64,000 nt of DNA from Cyathus striatus. Its lineage: Eukaryota; Basidiomycota; Agaricomycetes; Agaricales; Nidulariaceae. The stretch is from positions 1,674,001 through 1,738,000 of the forward strand of contig JAOVFP010000019.1 in NCBI GenBank assembly GCA_025738555.1. Direction: 5' to 3'. Positions 46,467 through 58,370 of the stretch are shown here, in pieces (position 1 is the first letter of the stretch; each line of letters starts with the position of its first letter). Made by a program: the position numbers and the translations under genes. The notes below the pieces were generated by a model. That model had not been told where the DNA came from and searched no databases. It saw only the letters and a list, made by a program, of their open reading frames with translations.

Positions 46467-48738
46467 GCTCTAAAATCTCACATACTTGCTCAATTTTCAT
46501 GTAACTTTAGATAATTGTACTACATATGCATAAATTCTATTTACATTAGTTATAAAGGTAAAAAATTGGAAAATTCAATGTCTGGTGGTATATATATCAA
46601 ATATACCAAAAATGCGAAAATTAACCCCAATTAACCATAATTTTGGCAGATCAATTTACTTGACAATACCACAATCTGAATATGGATATATAAAGAGGTA
46701 TCTATACTTGTTCTACATTAAATTATGTGTGGAAACAATGAAATCTGGGTGCAGGAGAACCCAAACAATTTGAGGGTATAAAAGCATATGTTTTATTATT
46801 CAAGCTGTATCTTCCTAACCAAGCCAGGTATATACATATTTAAACCTACATAGCACTTTAGGATGTAGTACTATAGATGAGCAAATAATTGTATTGAACA
46901 GACAAGATATAGGCTTGCTAGATGTAAAAGAATATAAGCAAAATATGTAAAACAGCATGAATTTGTGTTAGAAATTCTACAAGAAATACTTCGAATCACA
47001 CTTTCATACTATTGGTAGATATAGACATCTACAGTTAAAATGTATACTAAAAATATTGTAAGCAGTGAGAGTCTAGATGCTGAGATAATGTCCCATGAAG
47101 TTTGAGAATTTGGCCCAAAAATGCTTTCTTTTTTGTATTTCAAGCCAAATTTTCGAATTTCATTGGATATTATCTCAGTAACTAGACACTCACTGCTTAT
47201 AATATTTTTAGTATACATTTTAACTGTAGATGCCTATATTTACCAATAGTATGAGGGTGTAATTCCGGCTATTGATTGTGGAATGTCTGACACAAATTCA
47301 TGCTGTTTTACATATTTTTCATATATACTTTTACATCTAGCAAGCTTATATCTTAACTGTACAATACAATTCTTTGCTCATCTATATTATTACATTCTAA
47401 AAGTATTATGCAAGTTTAAGTATGCGCGTACCTGGCTTGGTTAGGAAGATATAGCTTAAACAATAAAACATATGCTTTTCATACCCTCAAATTGTTTGGG
47501 TTCTCCTGTACCCAATTTTTATTGTTTCCTCACATAAAACAAGTATAGATACATCACTAAATATCCATATTCAGATTGTGGTATTATCTAGTAAATTCAG
47601 CTGCCAAAAATGTGGTTCATTGGGGTTATCTTCGCATTTTTGGTATATTGAATATATACTCGTGGTTTCCAAAAGTGATGGCAAACAACAACAATTCCCA
47701 CAACGTAATTGGAATGGTTTCTTGAATTGTTTGAGCTGTAGCACATTACACACAGCTCTGAATGTCTCATAAATTTGGTTATGTATTCTATATAGTGTAA
47801 TGTATGTGAATGAAAAATTAGGGAGGTACTTAGTATCTTGGCGGTGTGGTATAAGCTATCTTTGTGTGAGGCTGCATTTTATTCAGGGAAATTATTCATT
47901 GACAAGCAGAACATTTTAGGAGCTATGGAATTGTTTAAAAGTTCTCTGAAATTTTACCTGTATATCAAATAACATAACCTCCATAATATTAGCAATTGCT
48001 TCATTATTGCACTGAAAATGAGAGTGATAAGTTGGATCACACATAGCTGACATCTGTATTTCATCTCTTGCCAGTAGATATCTTCCTATATCTGAGTAAA
48101 TATCATACTGTCTGTACAGGACTATTTTGAAGTATAAATTATATGTATATTCAGAATTTCTATAGAGATATAACAGTCCATATAATGACTAAACATTTGA
48201 TTTCTAATTCACTCAGATCTGACAAATAGGATGTCTCACATAAATATCATTATATCTCGGTATACAGTTACCTTTACCTTTTAATATTTTAATATCTTAT
48301 ACTATATATATAGCACATCGTGTATCCGAAATCTCATGTAGATATATCGTCAATGACAACTCCTGTAGTCTACTTAGTAAATTGTATGATACAAACATAG
48401 TTGATGAATTAGATTGTGTATACCACAGCATTAAATATGTTCAGTATTTCGTAAATTTACATTCCAGTAGAATACAATGGGGCAAATAGGTATACAAAAT
48501 TTGAAGTTGGTCCATACAGGGAGTAATGTGCTACAAGCTAATTAATGCGAGAACACCTCGCATTCTGGGTGGGAAAAAAGCATGGATACCATCATTTTTG
48601 GCAACCACACGTATATTACCAGACATTGATTTTCTTTTTCTTATTACCTATATAACTCATGTAAATAGAATTTATGCATATATAGTACAAATATACAAAG
48701 TTACACAAATATTAAGCAAGTATTTGAGATTTTAGAGC
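46467..48738. repeat. large asymmetric foldback (about 2.3 kb)
   Basis: Inverted ends GCTCTAAAATCTCA..ACTTGC at 46467 and 48738 extend inwards through CATAAATTCTATTTACAT and GGTAA. The arms pair again from about 46583 to 47100 with 47145 to 47665, around a loop near 47105-47145. About 950 bases (47665-48615) in the right half have no partner on the left. The sequence is very AT-rich, with no coding content recognised. It is probably a foldback transposon changed by an insertion or deletion. Confidence 0.65.
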
Positions 48739-48983
48739 AGATTACTTTTTGCTGCTTCTGACAAATAGGCACACTCATTCTTTTTGCATGCCACTGTATT
48801 AATGTCTGCAGCACTATTATTAACTTATTTTAAATAAACTATGTACACTACTTCCCAATCATAACTCACTGTTAATTTGTAGCTATATACTTACAATGAC
48901 AATGTGTAATTATAAGAAGACCTATGTACTACCAGCTTTCCTTAGTTTATTTCTGTCCAACTCACTACTGAATATCTTGACCT

Positions 48984-49310
48984 GAGCATACATATCTAGG
49001 TGAATGCACAAGTGACCTGCTGAGAAGCCAATGCTTGGAGCACAAAATATTTTGATGCCTCTAAGCATGGTGATTCAGGTCTTCATAGTCTATCTCTCAG
49101 GTCATGAGCATCGTTTCTACAAAGGGAATAACGCTCGTGACCATGCTTACATAATCACCTAGTATAAAACCTCACCGAGGTGAGTGGCTACTGAATTTCA
49201 TTACCAGAGCACAGATATCTAAGCGAAAGCACAAGCGATCTGCCGAGCAGCTGTTGCTCGGAGCACAAAATATTTTGATGCTTCTGAGCGTGGTGCTCCG
49301 GGTTTCCATA
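48984..49310. repeat. degenerate direct repeat, two units of about 105 bp
   Basis: The unit at 48984-49090 recurs at 49207-49310. Both contain GAGCACAAAATATTTTGATG preceded by ..GCACAAG.GA.CTGC.GAG. and followed by .CATGGTG or .CGTGGTG. They are separated by about 115 bases. Confidence 0.6.
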
Positions 49311-51995
49311 CTGACCGCCACCTGGGTGCTGACAACGCGTTACCTTACACATGGACCAGTGAAATGTCCGGAAGAAACATCATATTTTATTACTACACAA
49401 TTTGTAAGTAAGTAGATAAGAAAAGGTATATAGATGAGTGAGGAGGGAATGAAACGGCAGGAACTGCCAGGCATTCTTCCCTCCCGCAGACAGGGTGTGT
49501 AAAGACGAACCAGACGAGAATCAGAATTAGTTACGAGACGTTTAGATACCGAGAACTACGTACCAAATTTACTGAATTGAACTCTGAATACTTTGACTTT
49601 GAACACTTTGACGCGAACCGAAAATAGCCTGCATTTAACTTGTTCTATTTTTTAAAAAACTTGATCTAAATTTGGAATTGAAGACAATTGCGCCCCTCAA
49701 ACTTACTGACTTCGCACCTTGGGATTTAAGTTGAATTATTATATTTGGAATTTATATTCTAAGTATTTAATAAATTAACTACTCTCATTGCGTGACTCAA
49801 CAACCCCCACTCCCTTTATACCACAGTTTCATTCTCCCTGCCTGCTTCAATAAAATCCAAACCAGTTCAACGAAATGAGCACCCCACCCCATCCCAAATT
49901 CACACCGGCGTTCTACACTCCCCACTGACCCACCTCTACGCTCACTCACCCTCTCGACACCATGGCTGCCAATGATATCGTGCGTGGCGGAGTTTCCCGT
50001 TGAACTGGTTCGTCTTTCCTTTCTTCCTTCCAAGTGTAGTGTGAGCTGATACGAAGTAGTTCGAAGTTGCCCTGCTGCAGGTTATGCACCACTCTTCGGC
50101 ATGCTCCACCGATACAGATGGAGTATGCTCATGGGGTACAAGGAACACGTGAAGCATGAATGCATGATGTGTTGGTGCTGGGGGAAAGGTATCAGGATTT
50201 GTATGTCATTTTGACGGAGAGGTAGGGGCATTTGGTCGGCATGTGGAGGGAGGTTATGGATCCTAGGAAACATGTTTTTGAGGTATGTTTGGAAGATATA
50301 TTTGTGTTGTGTCAAGTTGTTTATTCTCTCTCCTCTCCCTGTTCTCCCCTCCCTCCTTGTTCTCTCCCTGTTCTCTCCTCCTTCTCTCCTTCTCTCCTCC
50401 TTCTCTCCTTCTCTTCCCACCCTCTCCCCCCCTCCCATTTTCTCCCATCCGTTCGTTCTTCTCCCTCCCTTTTCTTCCCCTCTTTTCTCCCTTTCGACAT
50501 TCTTCCGTCCCCCCTTCTGTCCTCTGGGTATCAATGAACTAATGACTTACGTTAAGGACGTATGAATAGTAACGTACTTAATGCTTCTTTGGAACGACAC
50601 TTTATCTTCACCAGGTATCAGGAACAGGGAGGAGAGTATGATTATACGGAGGGAAAGACACCGTGGAGTACTTGGTGCTGTCCACCTGGGGGCTTTTTGG
50701 ATCAAAGTACGTCTTCCTCTGCTTGTTCTTGTTCTCTGCTTCCATTGGTCCATGCTACGTTATCACCGCCATCCTATCCCCTGCTTCTCTACCAGGCAGG
50801 GTAGTCTTCAACCTTGTCTTCTGTGTGTGTTAGGGTTAGGGTTTCTGCCCATCTAACTTTGCACTTTCATCTTTCGTTGCTTTGTGCATTTGGTGTTGTA
50901 ACTATAACCTGGGTTCTCTCTACTGTTGCCCTAGTGGCTACTATGTGATTTCCCTGATTGTTCGTTTGTGCTTTATTGCTTTGCTGTTTCTGCTTTGCTC
51001 TCCGCTGTTCCTTTTCCAAGCTGAGCTTGGCACTCACTTGACTTCTACATGGCTGATAGCATCACTTCACATCTGCTGTTTCTTTCATGGGCTTCTCGCT
51101 GTTCCATGCTGTCGATTCACTTTTCATTCTCATTCTTCTGAACCATCTCTTATGTCATCACTGCTCCTGGGGGGTACCATTGGTTCCTCCGTCTTTACTG
51201 CTTCTGTGGACCTTCTTGTTCCACGCTCTAGCTAATACTCACCAGACAGATGTGGAAACAACCTCCTCACACACATTCTTGTATCGGAAGGATATTCGGA
51301 AGAGACACAGGCGCAGTTAAAAGTGGTCGCTGTTGAACCTACTGTAATACCTTCGACTCACAGTATGTTCCCCTCCCTTTTCATTTTTCATTCTCTTAAA
51401 TGACATTCACCAGCCTCATTTACTTCTCATTTGAATGGCACTATGTCTCCAGCAGACCCTCTAAACCCACTGCAAACGTACCTTTCAAAAGACTCATGAA
51501 TAATATTGAACCACACAGGAGAACTTACACTGTGGACTCCTCTTCCTGCTGTTCTGTATGGGTGTGCGGGATATATTAGTATCTCGTGTTGTCCTTGGAG
51601 CTTTGACTCGAAGTTTGATCAGGCGCCAGTTGGAGAGTTTTTATGTTCTGCTAATAGTGAAGAGGTGGATGTCAGGGATGGTGTTGTGAATGGGACTACT
51701 AGAGAAGCAAGAGATACGAAAAAGGAATGTGGACAGGGGGAGAAAGAGGAGGAGTTAGTCCTTGGTGCACCTGGTGAGAAAGTGCCTAATACGCGACGTA
51801 TAGATTGTGGCTCACACGGTTGAGTGCACATTGCAGATGGTTCGTGGATGCTGATATGTTGAGAATTCCAAGTATGAGGAATTGTGGTGTTGGTGAGTCT
51901 TGGTTTCTTTCTCATACTTATACAGTATTGAATGAAGATATGTAGGTCGAAAACGACATAAAGTGTCACTTGGCGAAGCACTGGAGATTGTGTTG

Positions 51996-52819
51996 CACAA
52001 CAGGCAAGGGTGACATATTCTATCACTATTCTGGAGGGGAATATTTGAAATAGTTTGTACTTATTTTGTACTTATTTTGCTGTGTGATATTTTAAATCTT
52101 ATAGCAGTATTCTGTTGTCATATATAATCTAAAATATTTTAAATTTACAGTAACCAGTTTTTAATTAAAATGCTGTATAAAATTTCAAGTATTCAGTGTA
52201 TATATAATAGATATTTGAGGGACAATTACTTTGAATATTGTGAAGAGAAGTATTCACAAAAATTCTTCTGTTTATTTAAAATATTCTGGATATATTTTAG
52301 AAATATCAAAGAGCAGAGTATTTTATATTTCATAACCTGTAATCCGCAAAATTTTGTCATAATATTATTCATTTTTAAAGAATAGTTATTGAATATTTTC
52401 AGTATATTTGGCTGAAGAATATTTACAAGAAATTCGTTAATTATTGTCACAATATTATTCATTTTTAAAGAATAGTTTGTGAATATTTTCAGTATATTTG
52501 GCTGATGAATATATATAAGAAATTTGTTTATTATTGATTGAATAAGTAAAATAATCTAAGAACATTTTGAGAATACTTTCCTCCAGAAAATTTCAAGTAG
52601 TGGTTTCTGAAAAAAATCTTATATATATATTGAATACTTAACATTTTATACAGCATTTTAATAGGAAATTAGCTAGTGAAGATTTTGAATATCTTAGGTT
52701 ATATATATCAAGAGAATACTGCTATAAGATTTAAAATATCACACAGCCAAATAGATACATACTATTTTAAATATTCCCCCCCAGAATAGTGGTATAATAT
52801 GACACCCTTGCCTGTTGTG
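51996..52819. mobile_element. 824-bp foldback TIR element, 3-bp TSD
   Basis: The inverted ends start CACAACAGGCAAGGGTG and stay nearly identical for over 100 bases. TTG is duplicated at 51993-51995 and 52820-52822. The paralogous TRM44 exon at 63079-63081 carries a single TTG and no insert, giving the empty site. The interior is AT-rich with a 90-bp tandem repeat. CAC ends and a 3-bp duplication are compatible with CACTA-type transposition. Confidence 0.85.
52356..52535. repeat. two tandem 90-bp units inside the 824-bp element
   Basis: AATATTATTCATTTTTAAAG recurs with a period of 90 bases, and the rest of the unit is almost unchanged. Confidence 0.85.
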
Positions 52820-53007
52820 TTGGGGATAATTAGGAATGTGAATAAACCAGGGGTGTGTAAGACTAGGGTTCCGGAGGGAAGGCTGGAGAACATTAGTGTG
52901 CATATTTGGATATTTCTAAGTTGTTTACAGTATGGTTTTAATTGTGTACTTGACTATCCAATCAGCTATCATCCCAACCTTGGCCAACATCCAGCAAGTC
53001 TGTACAG

Positions 53008-53100
53008 CTACCCTCCTGATAAAATCCTGTTCACATGTATACCCAGCCTGAACAACTACCCTCCTGATAAAATCCTGTTCACATGTATACCCAGCCCAAA
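53008..53100. repeat. 48-bp tandem duplication
   Basis: CTACCCTCCTGATAAAATCC starts at 53008 and again at 53056. The paralogous block near 63270 has it once, so the duplication arose after the blocks separated. Confidence 0.85.
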
Positions 53101-53437
53101 CAACCAACATGGCGTAATGTAATGCATTCTCCCTTCTGAGATGAAACCCCGTATCATGAACATTCGAGGATTTCCATGTGTACCACCCCCTGCCCAAATG
53201 GAAGTCTATCATATTGGTCCGGCCATATCCAAAAGATTTGGATTATTCTCTACAGATACTATCAAATTAAGTCAATTTATCAAAACCGGCATCAACTTGG
53301 CACCAAGATGAAATTATAAGAAATTCAATTGATTCGAAAGATAGACTTGGCACACTGCAATTTCCTGGGACACTTCGGCATTCAATCATACAGTGAAATA
53401 TTAGGAACTATACAAATATGCCATAGAGTATATAAGC

Positions 53438-55029
53438 CTATGCCCCTGAAATGGTGGGGTGATGTACATGAATGTCCTTTGATCCTTGTTCACGTATGCT
53501 TAAAACAACACGGCAACAGAGTATTGAATGCATCACACACCAAATTCTACAATTTTTGTTCATTAGTGTCCATAACAAGGAAAGTATAAAACACAGTATG
53601 GTGTAAATAAGGAAAAGTAGTCAGGCTACATAAAGATGGAGATTAGTAGAATACAGTCATCAGTTGGAGAACATTAACACCCACACTGAGGTTCAGCTGG
53701 ATGATCATGTTTGCTAGCATAAGAACTGTTCATCTTATGGTCAATCATCCAAGAATACTCAGAGTCTCAGCGACGATACTCACTGAATATATAAATGTAG
53801 TAAATGATCCCTTATTAACCAGTAAAGATTTTGAAGTCTTTATTCAGCGTGAAATCTTACCATCTTTTATGACAACATTTGCCATAGTTGATCTACCTCC
53901 AATTTTGACTGTAAAATCGTTAAAGCTAGAGATTCATGAAGATGGTAGCAAGTGTGACTGACAGGATTTGTATGCAGGTGGTAACATAAATAGCCCCATA
54001 ACTGCCAAATACAAATATTTCATGTTAGTGTGAATATATTGAAGGTCAGCTATTATCCCCAGAAATGGTTCTCACTAGTATTGTAAGCCAACAGTAAGCC
54101 CCAAATAGCTTCTTCAATTGCGGTTTTTGCACCTGTTGCAATGCATCCATGTACATAGATAATGCCTTGCAACTTGACTTAAATCAGAAATAATCAGCGA
54201 ATATTGCTGCAAAGCAGGCTATGGAGTGCATGGGATGCGTACACGTTAATGATTTCCCGAGAATCCCGTTACCAGTGTATATCAGTATAATGATCCCAAA
54301 GAAGCATGCAATAAATATAATCGCTATATTTCTGGTTTTTCCACAAACTGCCCAAACACGAAGGGTTAAAATGACTGGGCAGTTATTTTTGTCAATAAAA
54401 GGTTCAAATCATCAGAAAAAGTATGCCGACTTTCAGAAGCTGCCGTTCCGATTCCAATAGACCCTGGAAGGGTGGATTACGGGGCAGGAAATGAACGATT
54501 TTCTAATGGCTGAAGAATTGGGCGCAAATCTCACATATGATAAGGTAGTAAAGAGTCTTGCACAAGTTGGAAGACAGCGAAGGGAACAATTGAACTATGT
54601 ACTAATCGGAAATGTGGCCTCGAAGTTCAAATCAAATCAACCCACCAATCAAGTTTAAACAGCCATCGATATATGTACCATATCTCACAAAGAGATATAG
54701 TGTTTTCACCACACTCCAATTTGGCGATTTCCAGATGTACGCAACTTCCATGTCCATTGTGATGAAGTTCTCGAATACCTGTAGTTGTAACTATCCAAGT
54801 CCTTAATTTATATATTTTGCAAGAGGACTTACCCAGAGGGCCAAGCTAGTCACTTATAACGGAGATAGCCTTAGTAAGATAAAATTGATGGGGCTAAAAG
54901 AATTAATTACAAACCATGTAAATACTGTAGGAGAGATGAATTTATGATTTACTAAAATAGTGAAGAGTGTACAGTGACATTCTGCATGTGCTCTATGAGC
55001 GCTGGAAGGGTTTGTGTGAGAGAGTCCAT
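53438..55029 (-). CDS. DUF6533 membrane protein copy C
   Basis: ATG at 55029 (MDSLTQTLPALIEHMQNVT), microexon 54924-54915, then FENFITMDMEVAYIWKSPNWSVVK and RYGTYIDGCLNLIG. Downstream exons include an ILTLRVWAVW-type helix, MANVVIKDG|GIIYYIYIF and ILMLANMIIQLNLS. PDYFSLFTPY and MHSILCCRVVLSIREQGSKD follow, ending ISGA at a stop (53440-53438). These follow the DUF6533 order and predict several membrane helices. Phase is consistent at most junctions, but I could not join PDYFSLFTPY to the last exon in frame, so either one splice is unusual or the gene is damaged. Confidence 0.55.
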
Positions 55030-55972
55030 ATACAGCGCAGAAACGAGTACGGATACCTATCGTACTTGTTACCCCCATTTTATATTGTAAAGGAGCAGCG
55101 TAAATATCTTGTGGCAAATGATGATAGTATCAAACATGCGGTGGGAGTTAATATTAGCCGTCGAATCAGCGTACAGAAGCTGTGCATAGTCTTTATATTC
55201 CCCCACGACCAGTGTTCGGAAACTAGATAATTTGCCCAGACTGGGAAAGATTTTAGTCACATCTTATACTGTACTCGAGCTCTTCTGATGGTCAACATCG
55301 ATTATGCCTAAAGCAATACATGGATAATCATCAGCGTGCTATCTTTGATGAAATTAATTTATGCATTTGAGCTACTTTGTCAAGAACTTACATGCTGACT
55401 ACTCTTCTCAATCAATCATTCAAGCCTCGGATTACCCCTAACAAGTGTACACCTACCAAATATAAGTATAATTTTCCCCCTTACTAAACGCCAAAATCGT
55501 TGCCAACATACCTTTCCCTTTTCTCCCGCATTGTCAATATGATATATGACATTACTGATAAAATTTGGATGCTTGCTTGGAGAGTAGGAGAATAAAAGTT
55601 AGGAACGTCTTGGTGAATCCTGCACCGTAACTGTACTGTACCTGTTTTGTACGGTTAGGAAGGGTTAGGACAACTTGGAGACAACTGGAATGTTTGCTGG
55701 AAGCCTTCACACTAAACACTGCTCTGCTAACCCTGATACTACTCATATTTACCAAAAATGATGGCAGTTCCCACACTTTGGAGAACACTTCATCACTTTA
55801 ACTACAATGTAGAGCATCACACTCTGCTCAGAACACTTTAAAAAATTTAATACATATACTATATGGTATGATGTATATTTATGCAAATATATATATTACT
55901 ATGGCTGTTTAATGTTGAGATATGAGCATTTTTTATGTGATTCCAAATTTTCACAAAGAAATAATTCATTCA
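55030..55972. other. no gene recognised
   Basis: AT-rich intergenic sequence up to the 900-bp foldback. Confidence 0.4.
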
Positions 55973-56872
55973 CACTGCGGGCATTGGCTTATATAATGTC
56001 AGAATAAAGAGTGAATATATGTAGATAAAATGCCAAATGTATTCAGTCTGTAATTTAAGAATTCATGAGGAATTTATTTGTAAATTTTTTCTCGATGTTT
56101 TCAAGATTTAGTCTAATATAAAACAAAGAGAATATCTAGAATATATTAAATCTGTTTTCTTAGAATAAATGAATAACATATTGAGATTTTATTAGAAATA
56201 TATCCTTGTCTTAGAGTGAGAAATAATTGCGAACATAAAAGAGATAAGATCTCGGATCAAATGTTGGATAAGGACAACATGTCATCAACGAATACATATG
56301 GTGCACATATGTCATATGATCACAATATACACCAGGATAATATTGTGATCATTGGTAGGGGCGCATCAGGGGGTGTAGGCATATATAGATCTATGCTATT
56401 AATGCAATTGTAATGTACATGTCAAAAGTAACATATCTTTCTTTCATAGTATATATGTATATGTGCCTGCACCCCTTGATGTGCCCCTACTGACGATCAC
56501 AATATTATCCTGGTGTATATTGTGATCATATGACATATGTGCACCATATGTATTCGTTGATGACATGTTGTCCTTATCCAACATTTGATCCGAGATCTTA
56601 TCTCTTTTATGTTCGCAATTATTTCTCACTCTAAGACAAGGATATATTTCTAATAAAATCTCAATATGTTATTCATTTATTCTAAGAAAACAGATTTAAT
56701 ATATTCTAGATATTCTCTTTGTTTTATATTAGACTAAATCTTGAAAACATCAAGGAAAACTTTACAAATAAATTCCTCATGAATTCTTAAATTACGGACT
56801 GAACACATTTGACATTTTATCTACATATATTCACTCTTTATTCTGACATTATATGGGCCAATGCCTGCAGTG
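55973..56872. mobile_element. 900-bp near-perfect foldback with CACTG ends, 3-bp TSD
   Basis: The ends read CACTGCRGGCATTGGC in inverted orientation. TCA is present just outside both (55970-55972 and 56873-56875). The arms, about 430 bases each, are almost identical and meet around a loop of about 40 bases near 56425. Each arm therefore carries the same 60-codon frame, mirrored. CACTG ends with a 3-bp duplication are what CACTA/EnSpm-type elements leave. No transposase is present. Confidence 0.85.
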
Positions 56873-56875
56873 TCA

Positions 56876-57768
56876 TTAATATAATTGCTTGTAAACTGAG
56901 GAATAGCGCAATTTTTTTAAAACATATAGTCAGTATGCTGAATAATCAAATAGCCAAGTTATGTGACATTTATCCAGTCCATTGACCTAGAATAAGAGCC
57001 ATAAGAATGATTACAATCATTTTATTTGAGTATCTCATCTTGTATCAGTGAGTATATTGCTCTCTCTGAAATAAATGCCATTCATTTCAAACATAATTCA
57101 TATATTGCAGTCAATCTACATGCACATTTGAGTTATAGCAATGTCTCAGCAGTCTATACAGCATTTAAACATGGAGTATCCAACCTGCTTGGACCTGACA
57201 AGTAGGAAAGCCAATGTAAATGCCTAAATATCTCAATTTCAAGAAGTCCCCTAAGGGTAAAATTTTGGAATTGTATACTGTATATTATGGAAAACACATA
57301 TCCAAGATTTCAAATGGAATATCCCACCACAGAGTCATCTAAGAGCTACTTAACAAGATACATGAAATAAAGAGTGTCTAACATTTACAGCATGTATATC
57401 ACAATATACAGTAGTCTATGAAGATCATGTTTTTGCATAGTGGTAGCTAAATTAAGATAGTACATATTACCCAATTTTCAAGGTGTTCCAAGCAGAGTGC
57501 AATGCTCTATAGTCATTACAATGTGGACTAACCAATAAATTGCTCTCCAAAAGTGTGGGAACGAGTAATAGTATTACTAATATGATGCTACTACCCACAC
57601 GTGATCCCACCAAGACGATCCTCGAGATTTTCCCACCAAACGCTCAACTGACCACCAACCAACCACCAACGGTCCAACATTGGACGCGCTCGTTATCTAC
57701 TCCTACTCCCTTCAATTCTTCTATCTACAATCCCTATTCCAATCGTTAAACCAAACCAGCTCAACGAA
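56876..57768. other. no gene recognised
   Basis: AT-rich spacer; its last 100 bases resemble the 5' leader of the other TRM44 copies (CCAACATTGGACGCGCTCGT-type sequence). Confidence 0.4.
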
Positions 57769-57865
57769 ATGAGTACTCCTCCCCGCCCCAAATTCACACC
57801 AGCGTTCTACACCCCCACCGACCCACCACCTCTGCATTCACCTCCCCTCGCGACAGAGGGGAAGG
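57769..57865 (+). pseudogene. TRM44: TRM44 relic T3 (first exon only)
   Basis: ATGAGTACTCCTCCCCGCCC encodes MSTPPRPKFTPAFYTPTDPP, the same start as the other copies, with the shared CTCAACGAA leader. Similarity stops near GAAGGTGAGG (57865). The rest of the gene is absent. Confidence 0.6.
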
Positions 57866-57869
57866 TGAG

Positions 57870-58370
57870 GAGCATTAGTTTGCATACTGGAATATTTTCT
57901 AGAATGGTTATGGTATAAACTTCTTCGTGGTTTTTACGACTGTTAAATGTAACGTATGATCTTGTTAATAAATATCTCAATATACAGTCACACCTAGGAC
58001 ATGTTCAATTACTTTCGTGTAGCCTCGTTATGATCATTTGGCCACCTGATTAAGCATGGTTGGGTCCTGTGCCGTTAATGATGTCCTGACCACCTTGAAC
58101 CCGTAGCTTATCATATTCAGAACGTTCGAGTGTCCAAAGAAATATGGCATGATTTATCGACTTATTCGAACGAGGATTTGTTGATGGTGATAATACACGA
58201 CACAACCGTGTATTTTAGTTAAAAGAGCAGTCTGCTTTCTAGTTGACGATTTAACAGGATATAGCATGCCTTAGGTTTTGGCATTGAAGGGTGTCCATTA
58301 GTCTATGATCCCAATCATCAAATCAGCACAGGCATTGCTTAATGTACACAAGCCCATAGAATATAGCAAT
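57870..58370. other. no gene recognised
   Basis: Spacer between a TRM44 fragment and the 3' end of DUF6533 copy D. Confidence 0.4.

Larger units (their letters stand above)
49875..52896 (+). pseudogene. TRM44: TRM44 pseudogene T2, interrupted by a transposon
   Basis: TRM44 makes 2'-O-methyluridine at position 44 of tRNA-Ser in the cytoplasm. Pieces in order: MSTPPHPKFTPAFYTP (then a stop), CVAEFPVEL with GTTCGT donor, a jump to MLHRYRWSMLMGYKEHVKH, DVLVLGERYQDLY, WREVMDPRKHVFE, an intron with a long pyrimidine tract, DV*IVTYLMLLW, YQEQGGEYDYTEGKTPW..PPGGFLD, an insertion of about 540 bp, CGNNLLTHILVSEGY, and ELTLWTPL..CCPWSFDSKFD. The C-terminal exon ends GVCKTRVPEGRLEN. Lesions are frameshifts, a TGA, a 46-bp deletion between GGAAGGATAT repeats, and an 824-bp element in the last exon. 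Confidence 0.8.
49840..54030. repeat. segmental duplication, partner 60450-64000
   Basis: Both blocks contain, in the same order and orientation, a TRM44 pseudogene on plus followed by a DUF6533 gene on minus. Spacer phrases such as CTACCCTCCTGATAAAATCC are shared. Differences are the 824-bp element at 51996-52819, a deletion of the middle of TRM44 exon sequence in the left block, and a 48-bp tandem duplication. The partner may extend beyond the window end. Confidence 0.85.

Noticed and set aside
50263..50565. Long frames on both strands at the pyrimidine tract
   Set aside because: Pure C/T sequence lacks stops in several frames. The predicted Ser/Pro or Arg/Glu repeats are artefacts of simple sequence.
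50826..50845. TTAGGGTTAGGG as a telomere or chromosome end
   Set aside because: Only two hexamers occur, in the middle of sequence that continues for kilobases on both sides and is duplicated at 61812.
53701..53961. Plus-strand 86-codon frame, conserved at 58631 and 63660
   Set aside because: It is antisense to the C-terminal exons of DUF6533 genes. The minus strand shows the family motif, splice sites and stop, so the plus-strand conservation is a shadow.
56216..56629. Identical 60-codon frames on both strands
   Set aside because: They are mirror images in the two arms of a foldback element, with no motif. The duplication of the DNA explains them.
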